A stretch of 64,000 nucleotides of DNA from Piezodorus guildinii (lineage: Eukaryota; Arthropoda; Insecta; Hemiptera; Pentatomidae): positions 38,339,236 through 38,403,235 of the forward strand of contig CM041294.1 of assembly GCA_023052935.1 (NCBI GenBank), read 5' to 3'. A program made the translations under genes and the position numbers. Numbering within the stretch: position 1 is the stretch's first letter; every line of letters starts with the position of its first letter. Positions 54,122-64,000 of the stretch are shown here, piece after piece. The notes beneath the pieces were generated by a model. That model worked only from the letters and a program-made list of their open reading frames with translations, was not told the DNA's origin and searched no databases.

Positions 54122-54202
54122 GATAGCTATTGAGAGAATGACGAAGACGCCGACGACAGGAAGGACCAATTGCTGTGCCAGGGTCAGCTGTTGGCTATAA
54201 TC
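54122..54202 (-). other. Candidate host exon encoding a membrane helix
   Basis: On the minus strand an open stretch of 27 codons includes LTLAQQLVLPVVGVFVILSI then AI. It is hydrophobic enough for a membrane helix or signal segment and has GC-biased codons in AT-rich DNA. It ends exactly at a strong splice donor, ATC|GTAAGTG (54121 downward). A weak acceptor (TTATAG) lies near 54197. No partner exon was found. The plus strand is also open for about 30 codons here, so this is a hypothesis. Confidence 0.3.
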
Positions 54203-54204
54203 TT

Positions 54205-55310
54205 ATGGGTCGATACTCCGCTCCAATGATTAGTGCAATGGTTCTTGATGTGTTTGCCGCTAAATTTTAAATAAGTAATTATTTAAATAATGTATAACCA
54301 AAGCAAGCAGATTAATTAATGTGTACTTTATTTTGAATTATGTTTACGTTTCATTTACGGAGCTGAACTAGCCCCAAAATCTTGAGTTTGTATTTTGCTA
54401 AATATTACATATTATGATATTTTTTTATGAACTAAAGATGGCCTCTATAAAGCGGATGTCCTTAATTAGGTGAATAACCTGTTGGTTGGGGATAATATAT
54501 ACCAAATCACTTCTTTGCACAAACGTTGGACAAGAAACTGAAGAAAAACAGAAACTTATTTTTACGGATTGCTTAAGTAAAGGTTATTTATTTACGTAGT
54601 TCTATAGTCATTTATCTATCAAAATAAATTTTTTTCTGACTTTTGCGTCAACTTTTTTTAATGAATTTATCATTGGACGATTGACGAATCCCTCTAGGTT
54701 CATCTGGACATTAGTATCCACTATTAATCATTACATGATATATTGAATGTAATATTTTGAATTTTAATATTATTATATTATTTTTGAAGATAAACAAAAA
54801 ATATATACAGATTTTTAGAATCACTAAACCACTATGAACAAAGAAAAATTATCTTATATTGTCAAGCCACAACTTAAAAGAGATGTAATTCCCCAATAAC
54901 TCGGTTATTATTGAATATGGAGACAAATTAAAAGTTCTGGAATCAGTAATTTTTATTTGATTTATATCAGTGAAAATAAAAATATAATAGTAAAGACGTC
55001 TAGTATAGATGCTTTTAATTTATGGTTTTCAATAATGAAAACAAAAAATGACTCCCCCCTCAAAATTTGAGGTATTGCATTTCAAGATACGTCAAACCCG
55101 ATTAAAAATTTGAAATAAAATAATAAAATCATTGAAATCTGTATCAAAAGAGCAGAGATATAGCGTTTCAAAATTAGCAGTGGTTCGGATTATTTATTGT
55201 TTTTGATATTAATTAATTGACTGTGAACAGCTACATAAACTATTATACCCTAATATAATTATATGAAAAAAATAAACCATTGCTTTACAATTGGCAGAAT
55301 TTTTTTTACT
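54205..55310. other. No gene recognised
   Basis: AT-rich; a CCTCTATAAAG word at 54441 may be a trace of SINE-D. Otherwise no match. Confidence 0.45.
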
Positions 55311-55315
55311 ATTAT

Positions 55316-56424
55316 GAAAAATCTGGTGCGGGACTATTATAAAAAATCTGTTCTTAATTTCAAAAAATTAATATTACATTAAAAATAGTTTTTCTCTTTT
55401 ATCCTTTAGTTGGTCATCAAATTCGTCCAACTTGTATATTTACCCGTCCATCATCAATATTACTAAGATGATATGGTTAATCTTTTGGAATGTACAAAAT
55501 TTATGGTAGTTTAGAGGACATTTATATTGGAGTTCTGACACTGGTCAGATCCTCCACTCATGTACTGTATGTTTGTGGCTATTGCGCCCAAACTCAGCCT
55601 CTACTGGCTAAGACCAATGATGCGACTGAGAGAGAGGCGCTGGGATCTCTTGGATTCCGCTTTTTTCCTCCACAAGTGGAGGGAAAAGCCCAATCTGGGG
55701 TCCCCTTAGCAGTTGTATACATTGTATATAGTTACCATTGTTTGTATGATGGTTATTTATTTGCAAACTTTTTATTTATCTCAATTGTTGTTTTGATTTG
55801 TGAATTGTTGTTGTTTTGATTTGTTTTGTTTTTTTATTGTATATATATGAATTTATTTATTTTCTATTTTATGAAATTTGACTATTATTATTATTTTCTG
55901 TATATATTATATGAATGTGGTCTCATATAAGTATTACTTAATACTGTATCATTCTGAAACAGATTGTAATAATTCTCAATAAATAAATATTCAGTTTAGA
56001 GGAAGAAAATTTAAATTTAAATATCAGCATTTAAGCCCTGTCAGACTATTTCAATCAGAAATAAAACCTATATGATATTAAAACCCATTTCATTTCAAAT
56101 CAATATAGCTAGTTTAATCAAAAACCGATTTGAGAAAATCGTCAAAATGTGCTAAGTGCGTGCTATAAAGTGGCTCTTCTGGTTAGCCAATTTTGATTAA
56201 AACGTTGCTGTAACATCTCGGGCGTATAGTTGTCTTAAATATGAAATTCAATTTTCGTACGACTTTTCATTTTTGCGCTAGACTTAACACACACACACAG
56301 ACCTTTTTTCGGAATTTGGTTATTCAGACTCAGGGGATCCTAAAACGATTATTTCCGTCGAAAACTGGAATTCGCAAATGTTCACGATCGCAATACTTTT
56401 CCTCACTATATATTTCTTATAGAG
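55316..56424 (+). repeat. E element, interrupted by Jockey-1
   Basis: Left end TCTGGTGCGGG is kept but the inverted ACTTTCACTTAC is lost. The body runs through CATCAAATTCGTCCAACTTG, is split by a Jockey-1 3'UTR (55519-55992), and resumes at the duplicated AGTTTAGAGGA. It continues through TCTCGGGCGTATAGTTGTC, a (CA)n run and GATCGCAATACTTTTCCTCA to TATATATTTCTTATAG. Confidence 0.78.
55519..55992 (+). mobile_element. Jockey-1 3'UTR-only insertion, long type
   Basis: Perfect 11-bp duplication AGTTTAGAGGA (55508-55518 and 55993-56003). The insert is almost purely 3'UTR: ATTGGAGTTCTGACACTGGT, the GC cassette with CCTCCACAAGTGGAGG, and the end CTCAATAAATAAAT. There is no long A tail. Confidence 0.92.
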
Positions 56425-56429
56425 GCTAG

Positions 56430-56612
56430 CCCATGGTCGAGGGTTAAAACCCGACAGTCAGCTCTAGAATTTTTTTAACAGAGAAAAATCCTCGATGATA
56501 CCGTCCTTTGAAGGGGACGTGAAATGGTCTAATTACTAGAGAAAAGTTAGGACTCCCACTGTAGCATCGTCCGATTAGCCATGGTGGCATATAAGTGACG
56601 TTAAATGATTTA
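56430..56612 (+). repeat. SINE-B, internally deleted
   Basis: GAGGCTAGCCCATGGTCGAG, B-box-like GGGTTAAAACCC, CCGTCCTTTGAAGGGGACGT, GACTCCCACTGTAGCATCGT, CCGATTAGCC and GTGACGTTAAATGA. The segment between is shortened. Confidence 0.78.
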
Positions 56613-56614
56613 AC

Positions 56615-57420
56615 AGAAAACAAACGAACGTTAGTATATTAGTTTTCAGCCTTTTTCGTCTAACGTTTAAAGTAAATAGGCAAACATTAAAGTTATCCTA
56701 ATACCGCTTTAGATGCTAAACGCTCGAGATGTGAGCAATATCCTTAGCGCTGATATCAATCGGTTACTAAAGCTGATAAGCTGATCCCTTAATCGGCCTG
56801 CAGGCGAGCTGAGGTAACCTCCTCATTAACGTCTGAATTAATTAGGACTCATCTATGAAACTGTACTCAGTGATCGAGTATTTGAACAGTTGTCTGAACT
56901 AACAATAAATGGCTGGGTCTGCCATCCCCGTCGATTCTGCATCGGTGTGTTGTTGTTTTTCCTTTAAAAAAAATTGCGAATAATTTAAAATATCTTATTG
57001 TCAATTATTATTCAAATTGGTGATTTTATTTTCATTTGACATCTGATAATTTTCATTTATGACTTCATGAATACGAATTCTGTAAAAAAACAAAAAACAA
57101 TTATACTTTATCATACTTTTTTAACAGTAAGAATAAGAAAATATATGTAAAGACGAAGAGGCTGTGCCTCGTACTCTATGGGTGTCCATCGGAGAGAGAT
57201 AATGCGGTCCATTATAAATAGGTTTCGTAACCCATGGGCAGCAGCGATGTTGACACTATTGAAGGTGAAGGGGTAGAGTAAAAAATTTCCTAATAATTTA
57301 TGTTGGATTTTCCCACAGTGATTTTCTTTTTCTTTCTCTATTAAAATACTGATTTATTCTTACTAACTAGAGACTGATCCAAGGGATTGAGTAGAAAAGG
57401 CTAAAATAATATATTTAAAC
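56615..57420. other. No gene recognised
   Basis: Unique; a GC-moderate stretch at 56690-56950 has no supported frame. Confidence 0.45.
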
Positions 57421-57423
57421 TAT

Positions 57424-57450
57424 TTATTATATATAATATTATATATAATT

Positions 57451-57527
<77 letters not shown>
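57424..57527. repeat. TA-rich microsatellite
   Basis: Two (TA)n tracts separated by AAA, with irregular TTA steps at the left. Confidence 0.9.
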
Positions 57528-57529
57528 CA

Positions 57530-57930
57530 ATGAATAGTTCGTTTAAAACACTACAACAGATAATTTATTTGGTTTCATGTTTTTGGTTCTCTGTGATTTA
57601 GTTAAATATAACAACCCTGTTAGGCTTATTTGAAGTTGGTTAGATTAAATCTTTTCCATCTCCTCCACTCTCCTAAAAAAAAAACTTTATTTTTGGGGAA
57701 GCTTTGATTTTTTAAGTTTTTTTTCGTCTCTGAATCTGCCACTCACTCACGATGGTCTGTCAAGGTGTATCTCTCAGTTTAATATCCTTTAGGATTTCCA
57801 AAATTTTGTATGAGTTCAGTATACAAGGGATGACATGGAAAAATAACTTCATAATAACTAGGTTCCTTAAGAATAACAAAATTGTTACTAAGAAAAACAT
57901 AAACCATGTCTGGACAAACCATAAAATTTA
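57530..57930. other. No gene recognised
   Basis: AT-rich; no match. Confidence 0.45.
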
Positions 57931-57931
57931 A

Positions 57932-57943
57932 TTTTTTTTTTTT
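57932..57943 (-). mobile_element. Displaced poly(A) tail of older Jockey-2 copy
   Basis: A T run that, on the minus strand, continues the tail AATAAATAGATATTT of the truncated copy at 63061-63750 after removal of the full-length insertion between them. Confidence 0.75.
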
Positions 57944-57955
57944 AAATATCTATTT

Positions 57956-58569
57956 GGTCTATCGAAAAATGGCGACTGGCACAGTTCTACTTACGTATTG
58001 CTCTATGTTAGTTTCCTTCTCATCAATGTGATACTGCTTGAAAATGCTTCAAACTTTGTAAATCGTGAGTGGTTGCACTGATAAACACATTAACGAACAC
58101 ATATCACGAGGTGAGTGGCAATTAGTTCGATAGACAATAATAGACTGGTGGCCGTCCTAGGCTGGAGATAAGGCCTAGGCTAGGACTTACTAATCCTCAT
58201 CTTTGTTTACAAGGTCTCGGTCGGCAATATTGACATTTCCGACTTCGTAACCTAGACATTCGTCATATAAACTTTTATGTTCTTCCTGTTAGACTGTATT
58301 TTAATATTTTATTTTTTATGTTTTGTGCTTTTTCTCTTTTTCCAGGACTTTATTTTTATTTTACTCAATCAGAAATGTTCGTTTTGTTTTACGTTTTCTA
58401 TGTATATGTATATATTGTAAATAGTTTAGTTTTAAGATATTTACGTTAATTTTCTATTATTAGTAATTTATATAAGTCTATATAACTTTTTTTTTTATTT
58501 ATTATTTTTTTTTTTATTTATCTCGCAATATAAGGGGACTTTATATTTATTTTTTCTATTGTATTCATC
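57956..58569 (+). promoter_or_regulatory. Jockey-2 5'UTR / presumed internal promoter
   Basis: It begins GGTCTATCGAAAAATGGCGA immediately after the target duplication. Jockey-clade LINEs usually carry an internal RNA polymerase II promoter at this position; that is family knowledge, not seen directly. The second half is T-rich. GGCCTAGGCTAGGACTTACT near 58168 is a short partly self-complementary patch. Confidence 0.55.
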
Positions 58570-60213
58570 ATGGATTTAGATAAGACTCTATCTTATGATG
58601 AATCAGGGGAAGAAACGCCATTCTCTGAGGTTAGCGAATCCGACTCCCAATATTTAACGCGACGTCAGAAACGCCATAGGAACAACACTGGGTCCGGCGG
58701 TAATTCGCCAAACAAAAAAAAAAATAAATCGGCCAAGTCCAAACAACCGCCAAAATCAATTCCTTCTCCGCCAAAAACTCGCAGCACCACTGCAGCCAAC
58801 CAAATTGAATCTCCGGCGCCTTCCGTTTCAAACGCCACACCACTTTCAAACGCAACGTCTTCTATTACGAACCATTCCGATTCAGCCAACATTTCAAACC
58901 AGCCTCAAGGATTTTCTGATCCCGAGCCACCTCCTATCTATGTTTCCAATATTATTGATTTTATATCGTTTGGTGATGAAATCGCCGCTCTCATCGGACA
59001 ACCGAACTTTCAGTGTTATTCTCGACTAAGCGATATCAAAATTAATACCACCACAAAAGACAATTACAAAAAACTGGTAAGTTATTTGAGTTCAAAAAAT
59101 TATGATTTCCATTGTTATCAGTTGAAACAAGAAAAATCTTATCGAGTGGTTTTACGCGGGCTCCACTCATCCACTCCCACTGATGCAATTAAACGAGGTC
59201 TGGAAGAAATTGGGCATCACGCACGGAACATCTCTTCAGTGACACACCCCACAGGAAAATACCCATTGCCATTATTTTTTGTGGACCTCGAACCAGCCAG
59301 TAATAATCCGGAAATATTTCAGGTGAGAAGGCTGGTGTACTCATCCGTCCGTTTCGAAGAGCCTAGACAAAAAACTACTATTGTTCAGTGCACCAAATGT
59401 CAAACCTTTGGACACACTAAATCATACTGTTTCCACCAGGCTAGGTGTGTTAAGTGTGCCGGACCTCATGCCTCTGCCACTTGCCCGAAATCTCAGACTG
59501 AGCCAGCAAAGTGTGTTCTTTGCGGGGAAGGCCACCCGGCTAGTTATAGGGGTTGTGTCGTTTACAAAAGCCTTCTTCGTCAGAGATCACAAAATTCAAC
59601 TGTAAAAAGAATGGATCAGAAGATACGTCCTCAGGTACCAGAGTTGGAAAATTTGTGTGATTTTCCTGAAATTCCAAAAACTGCTAATATGATCGCTCCA
59701 CAGCAGCCTGCCACACCTGCATCCAGAGTTCCCACTGAAGAAGCCAGGAAATCTCTCTCAGAAGTCACCGCTGTAAGAAAGCAACAAACTACCAGTCAGG
59801 CGCCTCCGACCTCCCAATTCAAACCTCCCGTCTCCCGTCCTAAACCACAAGCTTCCCGTCAACAGACCCCTTCCCAAAATCTACCCTTACGGGTGAAACT
59901 CCCTCCTGAGCATCCTACCAAAATTCCTGAACGTCCTTATAATCCACCAAATCAGCCAAAGCCCCAACCTCTGTTATCTCAGCGGACTGAACAGCTTCAT
60001 ACCCCACGGCGAGTTCAGCTCCCAGCCAATAATCCAGAACCAATAAACTATCCACCCCAGGTATCTTATCCACATCAGTTTCCTAATCAAGATCCTTCCA
60101 ATATATACTCCATCCTTGAGTCCTTTCTCTCTGATCTCAGAGCTACCATCCAACCACTGATCACCCTTCTCACCAGAGTCCTTTCGCAAGTTCCATTTAA
60201 TCTCGAACGATGA
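58570..60213 (+). CDS. Jockey-2 ORF1, gag-like nucleic-acid-binding protein
   Basis: 547 residues, uninterrupted. ORF1 proteins of Jockey LINEs package element RNA and carry it to the nucleus. The N-terminal 110 residues are acidic then rich in Ser, Asn, Lys and Pro. Residues about 140-190 hold an IDFISFGDEIAAL region. Residues about 195-265 (YRVVLRGLHSSTPTDAIKRG, PLPLFFVDLE) match the PRE_C2HC region found before gag zinc knuckles. Three zinc knuckles follow from residue 274: CTKCQTFGHTKSYC, CVKCAGPHASATC and CVLCGEGHPASYRGC. Residues about 380-510 are Pro/Gln-rich. The start ATG is the first in frame after many upstream stops. The stop TGA overlaps the ORF2 start as ATGA, suggesting termination-reinitiation. 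Probably still functional in sequence. Confidence 0.92.
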   Translation: MDLDKTLSYDESGEETPFSEVSESDSQYLTRRQKRHRNNTGSGGNSPNKKKNKSAKSKQPPKSIPSPPKTRSTTAANQIESPAPSVSNATPLSNATSSITNHSDSANISNQPQGFSDPEPPPIYVSNIIDFISFGDEIAALIGQPNFQCYSRLSDIKINTTTKDNYKKLVSYLSSKNYDFHCYQLKQEKSYRVVLRGLHSSTPTDAIKRGLEEIGHHARNISSVTHPTGKYPLPLFFVDLEPASNNPEIFQVRRLVYSSVRFEEPRQKTTIVQCTKCQTFGHTKSYCFHQARCVKCAGPHASATCPKSQTEPAKCVLCGEGHPASYRGCVVYKSLLRQRSQNSTVKRMDQKIRPQVPELENLCDFPEIPKTANMIAPQQPATPASRVPTEEARKSLSEVTAVRKQQTTSQAPPTSQFKPPVSRPKPQASRQQTPSQNLPLRVKLPPEHPTKIPERPYNPPNQPKPQPLLSQRTEQLHTPRRVQLPANNPEPINYPPQVSYPHQFPNQDPSNIYSILESFLSDLRATIQPLITLLTRVLSQVPFNLER

Positions 60214-62907
60214 GTGTAAAGCCCCTAGCGATTATCTTGTGGAATGCTAATGGCCTGCATAACCATCGTGACGAACTGGACTTATTTCTACATGACAACC
60301 ACATAGACATAGCACTACTTACTGAAACTCACTTCACACAACGATCAAATTTTTACATACGTGACTACATCACTTATAGATCTGACCATCCCGACAACAC
60401 TTCCCATGCTGGATCATGCATCCTTATCCATAAATCCTTACCACATTCTCTTATTCCTTCTACTCCAACTGATGCCATACAATCAACATCGGTAATCATT
60501 TCAACTCGTCCTTTCCATCTTACACTCTCAGCTGTATACTGTCCTCCTGGTAACTCTCTTTCCTTTAACCAACTTGAAACCCTCTTCCGATCCTTAGGAC
60601 CGCGCTTCATTGCTGGAGGTGACTATAACGCTAAACACCAACGATGGGGTTGCCGAACATCCAACTCCCGTGGTAATGTCCTTTCTCGCGTCTCTAACTC
60701 CAATTGTTATACTATCCTTTCTCCTATGAGCCCAACATATTGGCCAACATCCCTCAAAAAACGTCCAGATATCCTTGATATATTTGTTTCCTCTCAGATA
60801 TCTTCCTCCCAATCCACAATCAAAACCCTAAATGACCTTTCATCTGATCATAGCCCAGTTCTGCTTTCCTTGCACTCGAGCCTTGTTCCTAAACCCACCA
60901 TTCCCACTCTGATTACAGGACGAGTAGACTGGGACGGATTCAGAAGTGACTTGGAAACCAAACTGGACTTAAAAATCCCACTTAAGACTACACATGATAT
61001 TGATATAGCCGTTGAACAACTGACTGACTCAATTAGCAGTAGCATACTTGACAACACTTTGACCATTAATACTACCAACTCACAGGAGACTACCCTGCCA
61101 CAGCACATTCGAATCTTATTAAGGGAAAAACGCAGGGCAAGATCGAAGTGGCATAGGACTAGATATCCATCAGACAAAACTTATTATAATAAACTGACTA
61201 ACAGACTGAAAACAGAAATCAGAAAAGCAAAAATTCAAAACTTACTCAACTTCACCGAAAAACTTACTATTACAGACAGATCATTATGGACGACGACAAA
61301 AAAGCTACTGAAGTTCAAAAACTGTAATCATCCACTCCTAACAGAATCCCATGTCTGGACAAGATCTGATGAAGAGAAGGCCCAGATATTCGGTGAGCAC
61401 CTTTTTCGAACCTTTAATCCACATCCAGATGTCCATAATCCTGGTCACATTAAGTTTATAGAAGATGAACTAGATATCCCACTCCAAATGGCCCTTCCTC
61501 CTAAAGCGTTCCATCCGTCAGAAATATCTAACATTATTCAGAGTTTACCATCCCGCAAAGCTCCTGGGCATGATCTTATAACTTCCCATATTTTAAAAGC
61601 ACTTCCTCGAAAAGCTATCCTCTATCTCACTTACATATATAATTCCGTACTTCGTTCCACCTACTTTCCTGCCTCCTGGAAATTATCCATCGTCAAAATG
61701 ATACCCAAGCCTAAGAAACCGCCTGAAAATCCATCTTCTTACCGTCCCATCTCACTTCTACCAATCATGGGTAAAATATTGGAAAAACTTATCCTAAAAC
61801 GCCTGTACCCCATCCTTGATACTAATTCCATAATTCCTGATCATCAGTTTGGATTCAGGACGTCCCACTCCACTATCCAGCAATGTCATCGTGTGGTGGA
61901 CGTTGTCTCGTCTACATTGGAGCGTGGCTTGTATTGTACTGGAGCCTTCCTTGACGTGGAACAGGCCTTCGACCGAGTCTGGCACCCGGGATTGCTTCAC
62001 AAGCTCCGCCATTTCCTTCCCCCTACATACTTCCTTATTATCCAGTCCTACCTCACTGGCAGATCCTTCAAAATCAATCATAATAATTCATTTTCGTCCA
62101 TTTTTAGTCAGTCTGCTGGTGTTCCTCAAGGTAGTATCCTAGGACCCATCCTTTACACAGTTTTATACAGCTGATATCCCAACCCATCCTAACACCTTCC
62201 TTTCTACCTATGCTGATGACACTTGTGTGTTATCAGTCAATACTGATCCAACTATTGCCTCTCAAACTCTCCAATCCCACCTCAGAGACCTTGAAGTATG
62301 GTGTCAGAACTGGAGAATTAAAATAAATTCCAACAAATCCAACCAAATTACATTTACCCTTCGTCGTAAACCTATGACTTCCTGCCCTACTGTCTCCTTC
62401 AATAATACTCCTCTTGTCCCGGTTGAACAGATCCGATATCTAGGACTGCACCTTGACAAACGACTCACTTGGAATCCTCATACAAGACTGAAACGACAAG
62501 AAGCTGCACGACGTTTTCGACTACTTCAACACTTACTAGACAAACGTTCTAATCTTCCACTTAACTACAAAAGACTCATCTACATGACTATCATAAGACC
62601 AATATGGACTTACGGAATTGAGCTCTGGGGCTCTACTAAACCATCGAATTCTTCTCGTATCCAATCCCTTCAGTCCAAAATCCTTCGTAAAATCCTCAAT
62701 GCTCCTTACTTTGTCACCAACAAACTCATCCATAAAGACCTTAATGTCCCATATGTTGCTGATTTGGCCCGTACGAGGTATCAATCCTTCCATGACAAAC
62801 TCCATTCCCACCCTAATCCTTTCGTTTCAATCCTTTCTTCCTCTTCAATTCCTGACAATCCTCCGAGGCGTCTGAAAAGGAGATGGCCCCGGGACCTTCT
62901 AGTTTAG
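60210..62907 (+). pseudogene. Jockey-2 ORF2, endonuclease-RT with one frameshift
   Basis: About 898 codons if one base is discounted, the normal Jockey ORF2 size. Residues 1-225 are an APE-type endonuclease (ILWNANGL, LLTETH, GGDYNAKH, DILDIFVS, DLSSDHSPVLL) that nicks the target. From about residue 450 the RT domain shows PGHDLI, SSYRPISLLP, HQFGFR, FLDVEQAFDRVWHPGL (motif A), and AGVPQGSILGP. The frame then ends at a TGA (62172-62174) because a T run (62161-62164) has one T too many. The next frame continues from ADIP through YADDTCVL (catalytic YADD), IRYLGLHLDKRLTW and PPRRLKRRWPRDLL to 62907. The shift separates two halves of the active site, so this copy makes no active RT unless the extra T is a sequencing error. 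Confidence 0.92.
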
Positions 62908-63017
62908 AATATTTTTAGAGTTCTTCCATTGGGAAGCTTCTCTACATGTGTTTCATGCCTTTTTATGTTTCATTCAAATTTACTTGTTGTATTACTTGTT
63001 ATACAGTTGTAAATTCC

Positions 63018-63050
63018 AATAAATAAATATATAAAAAAAAAAAAAAAAAA
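63018..63050 (+). terminator. Jockey-2 polyadenylation signal and poly(A) tail
   Basis: AATAAA at 63018-63023 is followed by AATATAT and an A run from 63033 to 63050. Confidence 0.85.
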
Positions 63051-63060
63051 ATATCTATTT

Positions 63061-63750
63061 ATTGAAATTTACAACTGTAATTTATATTACAACAAGTAAA
63101 TATGCTAAAAGAAAAATCACATGAGACAGACTTGTAGAGGAACAACCCAACGGTAGCACTCCAGTAACTATTTTAAACTAGAAGATCTCGAGGCCATCTT
63201 CTTTTCAGACGCCTCGGAGGATTATCAGGAATCGAACAGGAAGCCAGGGTTGAAACTAGTTGGTTAGGGTGGGAAAGGAGTTTGTCATGGAAGGATTGAT
63301 ATCTGGTTCGGGCCAAATCAGCAACATATGGAATATTTAGGTCTTTATGGATGATTTTATTTGTGACAAAGTAAGGAGCGTTGAGGATTTTACGAAGGAT
63401 TTTGGATTGTAAAGATTGGATACGGTAAGAATTCGATGGTTTAGTAGAGCCCCAAAGCTCAACTCCGTAAGTCCATATAGGCCTTATGATGGTCATGTAG
63501 ATGAGCCTTTTGTAGTTAAGTGGAAGGTTTGAGCGTCTGTCTAGTAAGTGTTAAAGTAATCGAAAGCGGCGAGCAGTTTCTTGTCTTTTTAGTCTTGTGT
63601 GCGGATTCTATGGGAGACGTTTGTCAAGGAGGAGTCCTAGGTAGCGGATCTGTTCAACAGGGACAAGTGGAATATTATGAAAGGACACTGTAGGACAGGA
63701 TGTAATTGGCTTACGACGAAAGGTGAAGGTTATTTGGTGGGATTTGATGG
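63061..63750 (-). mobile_element. Jockey-2 LINE, older 5'-truncated copy, minus
   Basis: On the minus strand it runs from about 63750 (HQITFTFRRKPI-like codons) through IRYLGLLLDKRL, a shift near 63550, and the frame 63496-63173. That frame has IWTYGVELWGSTKPSNSYRI, VADLARTRYQSFHDKL and PPRRLKRRWPRDLLV. The 3'UTR follows to AATTTCAAT at 63061. Its tail is interrupted by the full-length copy, with the rest at 57932-57943. Confidence 0.88.
63173..63540 (-). pseudogene. Jockey-2 RT C-terminal end, truncated
   Basis: An open frame of about 107 codons ends in the family C-terminus. It is preceded by a stop (TAA near 63552) where the full-length copy has codons for LLQHLLDK. The catalytic region is absent. 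Very similar to 62590-62907 in the full-length copy. Confidence 0.85.
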
Positions 63751-63754
63751 AATT

Positions 63755-64000
63755 TATTTATTTATTTTTTTTTAAATCAATTATTATTTAGATAGATGCA
63801 AACAGAAAAAAACCCACTAATAATAAAAATGAATAAAGAGCATCATCTTAATGTGATTGTAAATTTTAATAAGTTTATTATTTCTCTTACCAAAAAACAA
63901 GTATTTACATTAAAACTTCGCCATCAGGACGCAAGAAAGTATTAGAAAATAAAACATTTGAATGAATTTAGAGAATAATCATTAAAAAGGAATGAAAATC
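63755..64000. other. No gene recognised
   Basis: AT-rich to the window end. A T run near 63765 may mark further repeat sequence. Confidence 0.4.

Larger units (their letters stand above)
57956..63050 (+). mobile_element. Jockey-2 LINE, full length (about 5.1 kb)
   Basis: Bounded by a 12-bp target duplication AAATATCTATTT (57944-57955 and 63049-63060, overlapping the tail). The order is a 5'UTR of 614 bp, ORF1 (gag-like), ORF2 (endonuclease plus RT) overlapping ORF1 by ATGA, a 3'UTR of about 125 bp, AATAAA at 63018-63023 and poly(A) to 63050. Length and layout are those of complete Jockey-clade elements. The only visible coding lesion is one extra T in ORF2. It is nested in the tail of an older inverted copy of the same family. 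Confidence 0.92.

Noticed and set aside
57165..57250. SINE-D fragment
   Set aside because: Only a few short words (CCATTATAAATAGG, AACCCATGGG) are similar and not in a convincing order.
62150..62180. Programmed ribosomal frameshift in Jockey-2 ORF2
   Set aside because: The shift lies in the middle of the RT domain between two catalytic motifs. Related Jockey-1 RT reads through the same place in one frame, so a mutation or sequencing error is simpler.
60374..62811. Minus-strand frames under Jockey-2 ORF2
   Set aside because: Antisense shadows of the plus-strand ORF2.

Overview
This window looks like AT-rich nuclear DNA from an arthropod, probably an insect. I recognise no complete host gene and nothing bacterial or organellar. 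The case for an arthropod is the combination of Jockey-clade LINEs (full-length and truncated), RTE-like and CR1-group LINE remnants, SETMAR-type mariner transposases and abundant tRNA-derived SINEs. The species cannot be named from the sequence.

The annotation is almost entirely repeats, many of them with readable insertion histories. Jockey-1 (short name used here) has five copies: 8696-10515, 10789-11630, 26056-27233 (split by a mariner), 48935-49661 and 55519-55992. Jockey-2 has a full-length copy at 57956-63050 with ORF1, an overlapping ORF2 and a single-base frameshift, plus truncated copies at 34788-35393, 43795-44047 and 63061-63750. The full-length copy sits inside the A/T tail of the last of these, whose poly(A) is displaced to 57932-57943. 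An RTE-like LINE has four 5'-truncated copies (1155-2076, 33224-33690, 34289-34562, 51054-51789), all ending in the same UUCG hairpin and a (TTA)n tail. A more diverged RTE-type remnant lies at 20530-21625. CR1-group LINE 3' ends occur at 2740, 21755, 37020, 40965, 45470, 50045 and 53440.

Four tRNA-headed SINE families are present, called SINE-A to SINE-D here. SINE-B is the commonest, with about 13 copies. An unclassified element of about 880 bp, called E here, carries 12-bp inverted ACTTTCACTTAC ends, has about ten full or partial copies, and repeatedly hosts Jockey and SINE insertions. Two mariner copies share an internal deletion that removes most of the catalytic core. Three foldback structures stand out: 20302-20448, 28836-28975 and a 714-bp palindrome at 38211-38924.

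The parts work together as an ecology of parasites. Autonomous LINEs supply endonuclease and reverse transcriptase. SINEs and truncated LINE copies are products of that machinery, as shown by 8-16 bp target duplications and A-rich or TTA tails. Mariner, foldback and E elements are non-autonomous DNA-transposon-like passengers. Possible host signal is limited to a few GC-rich islands (about 6735-6880, 25140-25340, 33995-34195, 46985-47115), one candidate membrane-helix exon with a strong splice donor (54122-54202, minus) and two unexplained open frames (29545-29883 minus, 31043-31315 plus). The remainder is AT-rich, microsatellite-bearing DNA in which I see no gene.
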